Positions 16,552 through 25,771 of a DNA stretch of 64,000 nucleotides are shown piece by piece. Location of the stretch: NCBI GenBank assembly GCA_002337605.1, contig DDGL01000007.1, positions 201,859-265,858 of the forward strand, in the 5' to 3' direction. The stretch is from Flavobacteriaceae bacterium UBA1903 (GTDB lineage Bacteria; Bacteroidota; Bacteroidia; Flavobacteriales; Flavobacteriaceae). The notes under the pieces are model-generated. The model saw only the letters and a program-made list of their open reading frames with translations, was not told the origin of the DNA and ran no database searches. Every line of letters begins with the position of its first letter. The first letter of the stretch is position 1. Both the position numbers and the translations under genes were made by a program.

Positions 16552-17169
16552 ATGCCTTTTAAAAAATTACATCCATATTTACAGGAAAAACTGGCCGCCC
16601 AGGATATGAGCACTCCTACTGCTTTCGAAAGTAAGGCCATCCCTGTTATTAAAAGTGGTGCGAATACGTATTGTACGGCTCCAGCGGGTAGCGGTAAAAC
16701 CACCTCCCTTATTTTAACTACCCTACAACGCTTAAAGTTTAAAGCCGTAGGAAAGGCACCCAGGGCTGTAGTGCTGGTCGAAAATAAAGAAAAAGCACTA
16801 GAACTCTACGATGAATTTTTAGTCTATACGATGCACACCCCAGTGCGAGTGTATGTAGGCCATGAGCAGCTCCATGTAGATGTGCAAAAATCTGAGATCT
16901 TTATGGGAATAGATGTTCTTATTTCTACCCCTAAGGCGATGAACAAGCTCTTTTTAATGGAAGGAGTGCCTGTTTCTCAGCTAAAGATATTTAGCGTAGA
17001 CGACGCCGAATTTCTGGTACAGCAATCAGCATATACAGCGTTATTATCGATAACGCAGAGCATCAAAAAATGCCAATATGTATTATATGCTGAAGAATTA
17101 AAACCCAAGTTAAAACGCTTTGAAGAATATTTTATGGAATATGCCAGAAAAGTTCAGATAAAAGAATGA
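16552..17169 (+). CDS. orphan DEAD-box-like RecA domain protein
   Basis: This 205-residue protein equals only the first RecA domain of a DEAD-box helicase. It has a Q-motif-like N-terminus (STPTAFESKAIPVI), Walker A APAGSGKT at 43-50, the motif Ib region with LISTPKAM, and a motif II changed from DEAD to DDAE (FSVDDAEFL). Motif III SAT is absent, and there is no second RecA domain, so it cannot be a normal helicase. Its stop overlaps the start of thiE by 4 bases (ATGA), which implies translational coupling. ATP or RNA binding is plausible; a role linked to thiamine synthesis is unproven. Confidence 0.75.
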   Translation: MPFKKLHPYLQEKLAAQDMSTPTAFESKAIPVIKSGANTYCTAPAGSGKTTSLILTTLQRLKFKAVGKAPRAVVLVENKEKALELYDEFLVYTMHTPVRVYVGHEQLHVDVQKSEIFMGIDVLISTPKAMNKLFLMEGVPVSQLKIFSVDDAEFLVQQSAYTALLSITQSIKKCQYVLYAEELKPKLKRFEEYFMEYARKVQIKE

Positions 17170-17807
17170 TCCCGAAATTACATTACATATCACAGGGTGC
17201 TACTCCAGAGGCACATCTGGAAAACATCCAAAAGGCATGTACCGCTGGTGCAGAATTGGTGCAATTGCGTATAAAGGGTATTTCAGAAAAAAAGCTTCTG
17301 AAATTTGCTCACGAGGCCAGAGAGATCACAGCGCATTTTCAAACAAGGCTCATCATTAACGACAATTACAAAATAGCAAAAGAGGTCAAAGCAGATGGGG
17401 TGCATCTGGGTACTACAGACACCTGCCCTACTGTAGCCCGAAAACAGTTGTATACCTGGCAATATATTGGGGGTACCGCCCATACGTTGAAAGATTGTGA
17501 AATTTTAATTGAAAAAGAAGCAGATTATATAAGCCTGGGACCTTTTAAACCTACCGAAACTAAAACTAATACCCCTGCTCCATTAGGATTAAATGGGTAT
17601 ACGGCTATTCTGGAAGCGTTGCAAACTGAAACTCCCATGCTTGGGGTTGGAGGAATTACGCTGGCAGCTGTTCCGGCTATTCTAAAAACAGGGATCTCTG
17701 GGATTGGGGTATCTGAAGCAATTACCCGTGATTTCAACAGCATAAGAACCTTTCATACGCTGCTGCGAGCCTCGTCTACTGAAGAACAACGCTATAAATT
17801 TAACTAG
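17166..17807 (+). CDS. thiE: thiamine-phosphate synthase
   Basis: This 213-residue TIM-barrel enzyme joins the pyrimidine pyrophosphate and thiazole phosphate moieties to give thiamine phosphate. Visible hallmarks are LVQLRIKG, LIINDNYKIA, DGVHLG, a diphosphate-binding ISLGPFKPTETK and the C-terminal LGVGGI....PAIL.TGISGIGVSEAIT. The length is typical. It overlaps the orphan helicase-domain gene by 4 bases and converges on the haloperoxidase gene. No thiamine riboswitch is seen upstream, and no other thi genes are in the window, so this is a detached thiE. Confidence 0.92.
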   Translation: MIPKLHYISQGATPEAHLENIQKACTAGAELVQLRIKGISEKKLLKFAHEAREITAHFQTRLIINDNYKIAKEVKADGVHLGTTDTCPTVARKQLYTWQYIGGTAHTLKDCEILIEKEADYISLGPFKPTETKTNTPAPLGLNGYTAILEALQTETPMLGVGGITLAAVPAILKTGISGIGVSEAITRDFNSIRTFHTLLRASSTEEQRYKFN

Positions 17808-17816
17808 TGTTCTAAA

Positions 17817-19184
17817 TTAATTTGAAAGGTTGAAGTTAAGTACAGCATCTGAGATCTCATATCCCAGGCGGTAGCCCTCTTCACAGTCCATTTTCATATG
17901 CACTCCTAACGGAACTCTGGAGAAAGCAAGCTCTTCGGCCAGGCTTGACATGGAGGTAAAGGGTCTCGGCACGCTTCTGAATTCGGTTCTTCCTTCATGA
18001 GTTCTATCGGTAAAGTCCATACCATCCCCGAATTCATTTATAAAAATTCCTGCAGCTGCAGATGCGAAAGTTGAATGCCCTGAAGGATAGCCAGGGAATG
18101 AAGGATCTGGCCAGGATATAAACCGGTATAAATTTGTTTCGAAATCCGGATCAATATGCTCTTTAATGTAAACACTAGGTCGCATGACCATATATTCGTA
18201 TTTATCTGCCCACGCCGATACTGCTGCATCGTTTAATGAAAAGCCTAATTTTAGTAACATCGCTAAAGTTCTGTCATAATCAAGGTCGTACTGACCAATT
18301 AATTGATTTGCCAGCGAAATGGTACGTCCGGGAGGGCTCATCATCAACCCTTCTACATCATCGGACCAGAATTCAGCTACCCACATATCATCGTTATCCT
18401 CACTTTTTGCAGTTGTACTAACGGTATATACCTCCATCATTTCATCAAAAAATTCACTATTCGGATCTGCACTGTAAGGAATAGGTGGCGCCACGCTTGT
18501 TGTCTGGCTTGGTGAAATAACAAAAGTGCGTACTTCGCCCCAGTAGGGAAACAAGGCTCGTTCGGGATCGGCACTATAGGTCCAGTACCCCTCTCCTACC
18601 GGTGGTTCGTAACTTAAGGGTTGTGGATCCCACATTTGTTCTTCTGCTGCGGTATCTGTCTGGCTATATGCAATAACCCGATTTGCTACATAGGTTCCCC
18701 AGGCAATAGAATTCTCAATTTCAGAAGCACGTAAGCCGACTGAAAGTTCAGCTTCATTTACGGATCTTAATTGCCCGATTTTAGCATCCACAGCCGTAGA
18801 CACATTGATCATAAAATGGTCAAAAACCAATGCATAGCACGTATTTAAAGCCAGGTTTAAATTTATAGTTCCCGCTCGCTGGGCAGCATCTATCGTTAAA
18901 TTTTCTAACCTGTTTTGATTGGAAGTATACCCCGCCATATCTGGCACCGCAGTTTCATACCCGGCTAAATGAATATAGGCTAACGCTCTGGAAGTCGATG
19001 TAGGGCGCATGCCATAGGCGTACCTATCTATCTCTAGCCAGAGATCGTTCCATTCCATAACTAGATCGGTTGTTAGTCTTGAGTCGACTGCAGTAGTATC
19101 AAAGTCGTCATCTGAGGAACAAGACTGTAAGAGTAGTATAGTAGCGGCTACTATAAACAATGATTTGAACGTAAAATTTTTCAT
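17817..19184 (-). CDS. vanadium-dependent haloperoxidase-family lipoprotein
   Basis: This 455-residue protein has a lipoprotein signal (LLLLQSC, Cys about residue 22) and a PAP2/haloperoxidase helical domain. All vanadate-binding positions known from fungal chloroperoxidase can be matched with the same internal spacing: K328 and R335 in KYEYMVMR (7 apart, as K353/R360), S368-G369-H370 in YPSGHSTF, and R423/H429 in SRVPLGVH (6 apart, as R490/H496). It may oxidise bromide or iodide with hydrogen peroxide, or act as an acid phosphatase, since the pockets are shared. It is a single-gene unit with its own -7 box at 19214-19221. Confidence 0.85.
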   Translation of the reverse strand: MKNFTFKSLFIVAATILLLQSCSSDDDFDTTAVDSRLTTDLVMEWNDLWLEIDRYAYGMRPTSTSRALAYIHLAGYETAVPDMAGYTSNQNRLENLTIDAAQRAGTINLNLALNTCYALVFDHFMINVSTAVDAKIGQLRSVNEAELSVGLRASEIENSIAWGTYVANRVIAYSQTDTAAEEQMWDPQPLSYEPPVGEGYWTYSADPERALFPYWGEVRTFVISPSQTTSVAPPIPYSADPNSEFFDEMMEVYTVSTTAKSEDNDDMWVAEFWSDDVEGLMMSPPGRTISLANQLIGQYDLDYDRTLAMLLKLGFSLNDAAVSAWADKYEYMVMRPSVYIKEHIDPDFETNLYRFISWPDPSFPGYPSGHSTFASAAAGIFINEFGDGMDFTDRTHEGRTEFRSVPRPFTSMSSLAEELAFSRVPLGVHMKMDCEEGYRLGYEISDAVLNFNLSN

Positions 19185-19213
19185 AACGAGATAGTTAGAA
19201 GGTTAGTATACCT

Positions 19214-19221
19214 CAAATATA
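19214..19221 (-). promoter_or_regulatory. -7 promoter element of the haloperoxidase gene (TATATTTG)
   Basis: The minus strand reads TATATTTG, a perfect TAnnTTTG match, 30 bases upstream of the start codon at 19184. No exact -33 TTG is present at the right distance; TGTT occurs there. Confidence 0.4.
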
Positions 19222-19302
19222 AAAAAAATTAACATTTGTATAACATCTTGCGGAAGTAAAAAGCGAAGGGTAAAATGATATCATATTCCTATGCGGAACG
19301 TA

Positions 19303-19872
19303 TCATTCTTCCCAACCCCAGGGCGCTTCAGGAGTTTCAATGGGTGTTGTGAGGTCCATAACCACTTTAAAAACACGGTCTGTCCCTAAACGACGTAAAT
19401 TATAGGTGAAGGTCGTTTCATCTAAAGTAATCCACCACACGTTTGTTGCCGCTGCTGGTATGAGTGCTTGTGTATGCGGGTCTGCAGGAAAAAATTGAAT
19501 CGTTGCTTTTCCCTGATTTGAAGCAGTACCCCCATACAAGTTAACAGCATCCATCGTTCCATCTTTATGGCGGTGGTCGTGTTTTAAGGATATAATTCCT
19601 TCATTTAGAGTGAGTATCCAGGTTCTCGATTTGTCATCCCCCACATAAAATGGGATTTTAATTTCATTCTCTGAGCAAGATCTTAGGTGCATTACAAGTT
19701 TCTTTCCGCCAAAGGCTTCGTCTTCCTCAGGGATTTCAAGCATGCCCTGGTATGCCATCCCGCAGTGCGATTGTAGTGTATTCCAAAAAGCATTGGAAGT
19801 ATCATTTTCTTGGGCCATACCGTACAGTGAAAAACATACTATAAATAGAAAAAGAACACGTTTACATTGCAT
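19303..19872 (-). CDS. secreted protein of unknown function
   Basis: I choose the ATG at 19872, which begins MQCKRVLFLFIVCFSLYGMAQ, a proper signal peptide. The longer frame from 19920 adds 16 residues in front of it and would overlap a near-consensus -7 box (AATATTTG, complement of 19918-19925). The mature part of about 170 residues is beta-rich, contains two cysteines (SHCGMAYQG and RSCSEN) and repeated aromatic and acidic positions (LKHDHRHKDG, WWITLDETTFTYNLRRLG). I do not recognise the family with certainty; similar secreted proteins occur widely in Flavobacteriaceae. Confidence 0.6.
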   Translation of the reverse strand: MQCKRVLFLFIVCFSLYGMAQENDTSNAFWNTLQSHCGMAYQGMLEIPEEDEAFGGKKLVMHLRSCSENEIKIPFYVGDDKSRTWILTLNEGIISLKHDHRHKDGTMDAVNLYGGTASNQGKATIQFFPADPHTQALIPAAATNVWWITLDETTFTYNLRRLGTDRVFKVVMDLTTPIETPEAPWGWEE

Positions 19873-20033
19873 ACAGCTGTTTTTAAGTTTTAGTATTTCA
19901 GAATAGGTCAAACCGACCAAATATTTTCCAGGATACTTGTAGCTAAATTTACGTAAAAAAATCTACACATATCTTAGTACTTGACTATCGATACGGTAGA
20001 TTTTTTATTAAATTTCCAGAACTTTACGTAAAT

Positions 20034-22175
20034 TTAAACAGGTACTTGTGCAGCTACTTCTCGCCTGTCCCAATTACGATGCTTAGCAATACTGTTTACA
20101 AAGTTCTTTGGTGTTTCATTGATATGAATAGCCTCATCATTTTTATGATCTTTTACAAACGTAGCATCTATCAATTCTTCTCCCTCACCGTCTGCCGCTA
20201 TAGCTTTACAATGCTTGAAAGCTTCATTAATAAATTTGATGTATTTTCCTTCATTTTTTAAGGTTTTAATAGCCTTTTTACCACCAGGAATATAAAATGC
20301 ATCAAACAACACACTTTCAGTAGTACTTATAGCAGCATCTACTGGGTGTTCCATATCTTCATCACAGCGTACGGTACCCCCATGAGGTGCAATTAGTTTT
20401 ACTTTCGCTCCCTCTTTTTCTAAAGTGGTCTTCATTCTTTTAAAAGCTTTCATATGGAAGCCATCTGCTACCATTACAGCAATTTGCCGCGTTTCAATAC
20501 TATCGAATTTTGTATTGGCCTGGCTCAAAGCTGGATCTGATTCTAGATAGTTTTTCTTTTTACCTGGTTGTTGTGTTTTTCCATCTGCGTCTGCACCAAT
20601 GGCTTGGTTGATTGGTTTTTCAACACTTTTGGGCACTTTCATTCCTAAGTTTTTGGCTACGGTCTTCGCCAGATTGTTATCAATTTGAGCAATCATATAG
20701 AGCATACGCTCTTTTATCTCTTTGTGAGTACATTTTCCTAACTCAAAGGAATACGCTCCCGCTACATGTTCTTTTTCCCAATCTGACAGACTTCTATAAA
20801 ATAAAGCTGGTTGTGAAAAGTGATCACTAAAACTATCGCTTCGACCTCTAATTTTCTTGGCATCTATACGTTCTTCGTAATGCGTAAAACCACCTTCGGC
20901 CATTTTAGCTAAATGCGGACAACTTCCCATCAACGAATTAGGAAAATAAGCGCCTTGTCCCTGTGGAATATCCATTTGCATATGTCCATCTCTCTGGTTG
21001 TTATGAACAGGCGTAATAGGTCTGTTAATTGGAATTTGATGGAAATTAGTGCCACCTAACCTTGATAGCTGTGTATCTCTATACGAAAAGAGACGTCCCT
21101 GTAGTAATGGATCGTTAGTGAAATCTATCCCAGGTACTATATGTCCTGGTAAAAAAGCTACTTGTTCGGTTTCAGCAAAAAAATTGTCCGGGTTTCTGTT
21201 GAGTGTCATTTTTCCAATAATCTGAACAGGCACCAGTTCCTCTGGAATTAATTTGGTAGGATCTAGTAAATCGAAATCGAATTTATGCTCATCCTTTTCT
21301 GGGACAACCTGGATTCCCAACTCCCATTCCGGATAGTGCCCTGCTTCAATAGCTTCCCAAAGATCACGACGGTGGAAATCGGCATCGGCACCATTAATTT
21401 TTACGGCTTCTTCCCAAGTAACTGAATGCACTCCTAATGTTGGTTTCCAGTGAAACTTCACAAAATGTGATTCCCCTTTAGCATTGATAAGTCGGAAAGT
21501 ATGAATTCCAAAGCCTTCCATCATTCGTAAACTCCGTGGAATTGCACGGTCACTCATAGCCCAGATATGGTTGTGTAACGTTTCGGTAGTTCGGGATACA
21601 AAATCGTAAAAGGTATCGTGCGCTGAAGCCGCTTGTGGAATTTCATTATTAGGCTCTGGCTTTACCGAATGGATCAAGTCGGGGAATTTCATAGCATCTT
21701 GAATAAAAAAGATAGGCATGTTATTTCCTACCAGATCCCAGGTACCTTCTTCTGTATAAAATTTTACTGCAAAGCCACGGACATCTCTGGCCAAATCTGG
21801 AGACCCTTTAGAACCTGCTACAGTAGAAAATCGAGCAAAGACAGGTGTTTTTCTTTTGGTATCTGTAAAGATTCCAGCCTTGCTGTATTTTTTTATGCTG
21901 TCGTATAATTCAAAATATCCATGCGCTCCACTTCCTCTTGCGTGTACAATACGCTCTGGAATACGCTCATGGTCAAAATGTGAGATCTTTTCTCTAAGTA
22001 AAAAGTCCTCTAGTAAGGTAGATCCTCTTTCTCCTGATTTTAAAGAATTATTCGTGTCGTTTACTTTAAGACCCTGGTTGGTGGTCATAACGTTACCTTC
22101 TGAATAGACTCTATTTTTCTCCAGATCTTTAATCTTTTGAGTTTCTTCAGAAGCTTTGTTTGATTTCTTAGCCAT
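20034..22175 (-). CDS. katE: large-subunit (HPII-type) catalase
   Basis: This 713-residue clade 2 heme catalase breaks down hydrogen peroxide. His85 lies in VHARGSGAHGYFELYD, the conserved Asn in NNMPIFFIQDAMKFPD, and the heme-ligand Tyr365 in FSYRDTQLSRLG. After the catalase core a C-terminal flavodoxin/DJ-1-like domain of about 150 residues begins at QIAVMVADGFHM and contains FDAFYIPGGKKAI, as in E. coli HPII. It is preceded by a 216-bp gap, so it likely has its own promoter, but I found no -7 match or OxyR box there. Confidence 0.95.
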   Translation of the reverse strand: MAKKSNKASEETQKIKDLEKNRVYSEGNVMTTNQGLKVNDTNNSLKSGERGSTLLEDFLLREKISHFDHERIPERIVHARGSGAHGYFELYDSIKKYSKAGIFTDTKRKTPVFARFSTVAGSKGSPDLARDVRGFAVKFYTEEGTWDLVGNNMPIFFIQDAMKFPDLIHSVKPEPNNEIPQAASAHDTFYDFVSRTTETLHNHIWAMSDRAIPRSLRMMEGFGIHTFRLINAKGESHFVKFHWKPTLGVHSVTWEEAVKINGADADFHRRDLWEAIEAGHYPEWELGIQVVPEKDEHKFDFDLLDPTKLIPEELVPVQIIGKMTLNRNPDNFFAETEQVAFLPGHIVPGIDFTNDPLLQGRLFSYRDTQLSRLGGTNFHQIPINRPITPVHNNQRDGHMQMDIPQGQGAYFPNSLMGSCPHLAKMAEGGFTHYEERIDAKKIRGRSDSFSDHFSQPALFYRSLSDWEKEHVAGAYSFELGKCTHKEIKERMLYMIAQIDNNLAKTVAKNLGMKVPKSVEKPINQAIGADADGKTQQPGKKKNYLESDPALSQANTKFDSIETRQIAVMVADGFHMKAFKRMKTTLEKEGAKVKLIAPHGGTVRCDEDMEHPVDAAISTTESVLFDAFYIPGGKKAIKTLKNEGKYIKFINEAFKHCKAIAADGEGEELIDATFVKDHKNDEAIHINETPKNFVNSIAKHRNWDRREVAAQVPV

Positions 22176-22391
22176 TGTTTTTCTGTTTAGAAAGGTTATG
22201 TAATTGTAAATAGGACTTTAAATTACTATAACAATCTGGCATAGAGAAGAACATTATAAAACCATTAACAAACCAGTCAGCAGTCAGGTTAATTGAGTTA
22301 CAAGTTGTTTGGATAAAGCTATATGAAGTTTCCCTACTTGTATGGTTCAAGTTTCAACAAGAAGAGTGCTATGTGAAACAAGAATTCTATT

Positions 22392-23702
22392 TTATAGTAA
22401 GGTAATCCTGACCTTTTTCTTTTTTAAACGTGTATTATTCGTCTTTTCAATAACACTATTCACCTTATCTTTAGGTACAGCAACAAAGGCACAGTCTTGT
22501 TTTAGTTCTATAACCCCCAATTCATCGCCTTTCAAGTTTCCTTGTTTAAAAAATAAACCTGCCAGATCTCCTTTGGAAATTTTATCCCTACGCCCTCCGG
22601 AAACATACAGTGTTGCCCATTGAGGCTGAATAGCAGTTTGTTTGTCTTTGAGTTTTACAACATCGGTAGTTGTGATAAATTCCGGAGTGTGTTCTTGTTC
22701 CCATTGCAATACGTAGGCAGTTCCCTGAGCATTCATGCGTGCGGTCCTTCCATTGCGATGGGTAAATTCTTCGGCTTTTAAGGGTAGTTGGTAGTGAATA
22801 ATAAAATTGAGCTCGGGAATGTCCAGTCCGCGGGCAGCAAGGTCTGTAGCAATAATGATCTGGTGGGTTCCATTTCTGAATTTTACCAACGCACGTTCTC
22901 GGTCTAACTGCTCTAACCCTCCATAGAACAAGCCATGTGGGATGTTATGGTCTTCCAGGTACTCGCTCACAAACTGAATGGTATCCTTAAAATTACAGAA
23001 GATGATCCCCGGCTGATTGCCTATATGATGCAGTAATTCTACCAGGGTTTGCAATTTGTCTTTATGAGGCGCCAGTACTTTTTTTATAGCCAGCTTAGAT
23101 AGCTTAGTGTCCAGGTAATCTATAACTAACGGATTTTGAACGCCTGCAAACTTTGGGATTTCTACGCCCTGGGTTGCAGAGGTTAATAATCGTTTTTCAA
23201 TCCTTGGCAAGTGCTCAATAATTTCACGCATTTCGGTTTCAAAACCCACCTCCAGAGATTTGTCAAACTCATCCAGCACTAAGGTGGTAATGTCTTCCAC
23301 AGAAAAAGTTTCACGCCGTAGATGATCTGCCACACGACCTGGCGTACCAATAAGAATAGCCGGACTGTGCGCCAGTTCAACTTTGTCTTTAGAAAAAGGC
23401 CTGCCACCATACACCGCATTCGCTTTATAGCCTGTTCCCATTTCGCGAATTACCTGTTCTATCTGAATAGCCAGCTCACGTGATGGTACCAGAATAAGGA
23501 GCTGAACGTTTTCACAATATACATCCAGAGCACGAAGCGTAGGTAGTAAAAAAGCAATCGTTTTTCCGGTTCCCGTAGGAGATAGCAATACCGTATTAGG
23601 AGCCGAAGCAATTGCGAGGAGCGCTTCTTCCTGCATAGGGTTTAAGGCTGTAATGCCAAGTTTTGCTAAGATCTCCTTCTGGGATTTTATGTCGTTTGCC
23701 AT
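22392..23702 (-). CDS. DEAD-box RNA helicase with DbpA-type RNA-binding domain
   Basis: This 436-residue helicase has the two RecA domains: LSPTGTGKT (motif I), PSRELA, GTPGRV, motif II written DEFD (VLDEFDKS), SAT (LLTSATQ), and HRNGRTAR (motif VI). The C-terminal 75 residues, starting near WATLYVSGGRRDKISKGDLAG and ending RLKKKKVRITLL, match the DbpA RNA-binding domain that targets DbpA to 23S rRNA helix 92. DEFD instead of DEAD is common in the Bacteroidota branch. It is probably a ribosome-assembly helicase, encoded just downstream of another helicase and two cold-shock genes. Confidence 0.9.
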   Translation of the reverse strand: MANDIKSQKEILAKLGITALNPMQEEALLAIASAPNTVLLSPTGTGKTIAFLLPTLRALDVYCENVQLLILVPSRELAIQIEQVIREMGTGYKANAVYGGRPFSKDKVELAHSPAILIGTPGRVADHLRRETFSVEDITTLVLDEFDKSLEVGFETEMREIIEHLPRIEKRLLTSATQGVEIPKFAGVQNPLVIDYLDTKLSKLAIKKVLAPHKDKLQTLVELLHHIGNQPGIIFCNFKDTIQFVSEYLEDHNIPHGLFYGGLEQLDRERALVKFRNGTHQIIIATDLAARGLDIPELNFIIHYQLPLKAEEFTHRNGRTARMNAQGTAYVLQWEQEHTPEFITTTDVVKLKDKQTAIQPQWATLYVSGGRRDKISKGDLAGLFFKQGNLKGDELGVIELKQDCAFVAVPKDKVNSVIEKTNNTRLKKKKVRITLL

Positions 23703-23800
23703 GTTTAGTGGGTCGTTTGTTGCTAGTTGTTGGTTGTGATGATTAAATTATACAAAAATAAATTCCTTTGCTATTCTAATAACTATACTTAGTTTTCGGT

Positions 23801-25099
23801 TTATTGCTTATTGTTTTTAAGATGGTCTGCAAGCAGTTTTTCAATGAGTTCTTCTTTGGTGAGGTGATGAAATATGGTTTTAATAGTAGTTTTAAATTCT
23901 TCGGAAACCTCCCTGTTGGGCTTTGTTTTGAATATTTTACGCGCCCAGAGAAGAGCATTATTTTCTTCAATAGCCAGTGCATCTGCTTTTTTCATTTCGG
24001 AAAATATGATGCCCAGTTCCTTCTCCAAATCTGGTATATCATCTATCTCTTCCTCTTGAATAACACTTAACGACAACCCCTTTGCTCCTGCCCTGGCGGT
24101 ACGGCCGCTTCTGTGGACATACGCTTCATAAGTATCTGGCAAATGGTATTGAACCACATATTCAATTTCTTTTACATCAATCCCACGGGCAGCCAGGTCT
24201 GTAGCTACCAGAATTGAAATATGGCCTTCCCGAAACTGTCCCATTACCCGGTCTCTAATTCCTTGTGTTAAACTGCCATGTAAAGCTCCTGATGAGAATT
24301 TATGCATTGCTAGCTTCTTAGCCAGCTTGTTTACAGCAGCTTTGGTTTTACAGAAAATAACACCTCTTTTGCCAGCTTTTGAATTTAAGAAATGCAGCAA
24401 CACCTCTAATTTTTCTTCAGGCTTCACCACTACATAGCTATGGTCTATTCCTTGATGCCCCAGGGTTTCCATATCGGCTTCTACCTGTACTACATTTTTG
24501 GATAAATAGTTTTGTACAAGTTGCTTGATTGCTCCCGGTAAGGTTGCTGTAAAAAGTAATGTTCTTCTGGTTTTTGGGAGCGCTTTTACAATAGCATCCA
24601 AGCCATTTTTTAAAACCGTAACCATCTCATCTGCTTCATCTAACACCAGGTAATCTGTACTTTTAATTGAAATAGCGTCCCGTTGTAATAAATCGATGAG
24701 TCGTCCTGGGGTAGCAACCACAATATGCGTGTCTTTTTGTAGGCGTTCTATTTGAGGTTTTATAGGAGTGCCTCCACAAATGGAAGCTATGGATATCTGG
24801 GGGGTGTGCTTTGCAAAATCGATTAGGTTTTTAAAGGTCTGTTGTCCCAGTTCTCTGGTAGGCACCAAAATGACTGTCTGGATAAAAGCCTTTTTTGTAT
24901 CGATATGCTGCAGTACTGGTAATCCGAAGGCAGCAGTTTTACCCGTACCTGTTTTGGCTAGCGCTACTACATCTTCTTTTTGTTGTAGCAGGACAGGGAT
25001 TACTTTTTGCTGAATACTGGTAGGCGTTGTTATCGCTAATTCATCTAAGCTTTCAATGAAAGAAGCTGCGATTCCTAATTCTGAAAAGGTGGAGGCCAT
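23801..25099 (-). CDS. DEAD-box RNA helicase (RhlE/DeaD-like)
   Basis: This 432-residue ATP-dependent RNA helicase has a complete motif set: Q motif in ITTPTSIQQKVIPVLL, AKTGTGKT, PTRELGQQ, GTPIKP then ATPGRLIDLL, LDEADEM, TATLPG in place of SAT, ATDLAARGIDV and HRSGRTARAG. The C-terminal extension of about 60 residues is acidic then basic and lacks a recognisable RNA-binding domain. Together with the DbpA-type helicase and two cold-shock proteins it forms a group of RNA chaperone genes typical of cold adaptation. The DNA carries no terminator between the two helicase genes, so they may be co-transcribed. Confidence 0.9.
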   Translation of the reverse strand: MASTFSELGIAASFIESLDELAITTPTSIQQKVIPVLLQQKEDVVALAKTGTGKTAAFGLPVLQHIDTKKAFIQTVILVPTRELGQQTFKNLIDFAKHTPQISIASICGGTPIKPQIERLQKDTHIVVATPGRLIDLLQRDAISIKSTDYLVLDEADEMVTVLKNGLDAIVKALPKTRRTLLFTATLPGAIKQLVQNYLSKNVVQVEADMETLGHQGIDHSYVVVKPEEKLEVLLHFLNSKAGKRGVIFCKTKAAVNKLAKKLAMHKFSSGALHGSLTQGIRDRVMGQFREGHISILVATDLAARGIDVKEIEYVVQYHLPDTYEAYVHRSGRTARAGAKGLSLSVIQEEEIDDIPDLEKELGIIFSEMKKADALAIEENNALLWARKIFKTKPNREVSEEFKTTIKTIFHHLTKEELIEKLLADHLKNNKQ

Positions 25100-25253
25100 A
25101 GGTTCTTAGGTACTTATAGATGAGGCGTTATAGTATACATCCTCATTGGTTTCAATATAATAATAATTTATATAGAATTCGATTTTTATTTATCCCGAGC
25201 TATGCTAGCGTGGTGCTTGTAAACGTAACGCAGGCTAATACTTTTATAAAAAT

Positions 25254-25284
25254 AAAAAAGCCCATTCACCTGAAGTGAACGGAC
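25254..25284 (-). terminator. intrinsic terminator of the 63-residue cold-shock gene
   Basis: On the minus strand GTCCGTTCAC (complement of 25275-25284) pairs with GTGAATGGGC (complement of 25260-25269). This is a 10-bp stem with two wobble pairs and a 5-base loop, followed by six T residues. It lies 25 bases after the stop. Confidence 0.85.
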
Positions 25285-25309
25285 TCATTTTAAATTATAT
25301 GGATGTAGC

Positions 25310-25501
25310 TTATAGAACTCTTACGTTCACAGCGTTTAATCCTTTGTTTCCTTCTTTAAGTTCGAATTCAACTTCGTCACCTTCTCTAATCTCGTCGATT
25401 AATCCAGAGATGTGTACAAAGTGGTCTTTTTCAACTCCTTCTTCAGTGATAAAACCAAAACCTTTAGTGTCGTTGAAAAATTTTACTGTTCCTTTATTCA
25501 T
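25310..25501 (-). CDS. cold-shock protein (CspA family)
   Basis: This 63-residue single cold-shock domain protein is an RNA chaperone that melts secondary structure in mRNA. RNP1 is KGFGFI and RNP2 is HFVHIS, with the start GTVKFFND and the end NAVNVRVL. The length is normal for Bacteroidota Csp proteins. It is a monocistronic unit framed by a well-spaced -33/-7 promoter at 25535-25564 and a strong terminator at 25254-25284. The leader is only about 26 bases, much shorter than the thermosensor leader of E. coli cspA. Confidence 0.95.
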   Translation of the reverse strand: MNKGTVKFFNDTKGFGFITEEGVEKDHFVHISGLIDEIREGDEVEFELKEGNKGLNAVNVRVL

Positions 25502-25534
25502 TTTACTTTAAATTTAATAATGTTTATTAGTTGG

Positions 25535-25564
25535 CAAAGATGATACCATTTATTTAAATAACAA
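25535..25564 (-). promoter_or_regulatory. promoter of the cold-shock gene (TTG-N19-CATCTTTG)
   Basis: On the minus strand a -33 TTG (complement of 25562-25564) is followed after exactly 19 bases by CATCTTTG (complement of 25535-25542), one mismatch from TAnnTTTG. Spacing and both boxes fit the Bacteroidota primary sigma factor. Confidence 0.65.
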
Positions 25565-25705
25565 GCATTTATTTGTTTTATTATTATTTGAGAGAAGCTA
25601 AAACTCATAGTTTTATAAAGCCACAAGCTATCTATACAGTTAGAATAGGACTTTAGTAATGAAAAACATGATAGAATTCTAGGTAGGGTTCTTCAAGGGA
25701 TACAA

Positions 25706-25746
25706 ATAAAAAAGCCTTCAGACACGTGTATGATTGCCTGAAAGCT
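25706..25746 (-). terminator. intrinsic terminator of the 153-residue cold-shock-domain gene
   Basis: On the minus strand AGCTTTCAGGCA (complement of 25735-25746) pairs along 12 bp with TGTCTGAAGGCT (complement of 25713-25724), with two wobble pairs and a 10-base loop, followed by a T run. It starts 26 bases after the stop codon. Confidence 0.85.
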
Positions 25747-25771
25747 CTTTTAAAAAGTGACTTGGGTCTTA

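Noticed and set aside
22176..22391. OxyR-type box upstream of the catalase gene
   Set aside because: ATAG and CTAT elements occur, but their spacings (11 and 12 bases) do not fit the 7-base spacing of OxyR sites.
25601..25700. Long cold-shock mRNA leader acting as RNA thermometer
   Set aside because: A well-spaced promoter at 25535-25564 gives a leader of only about 26 bases, so there is no room for a structured thermosensor.
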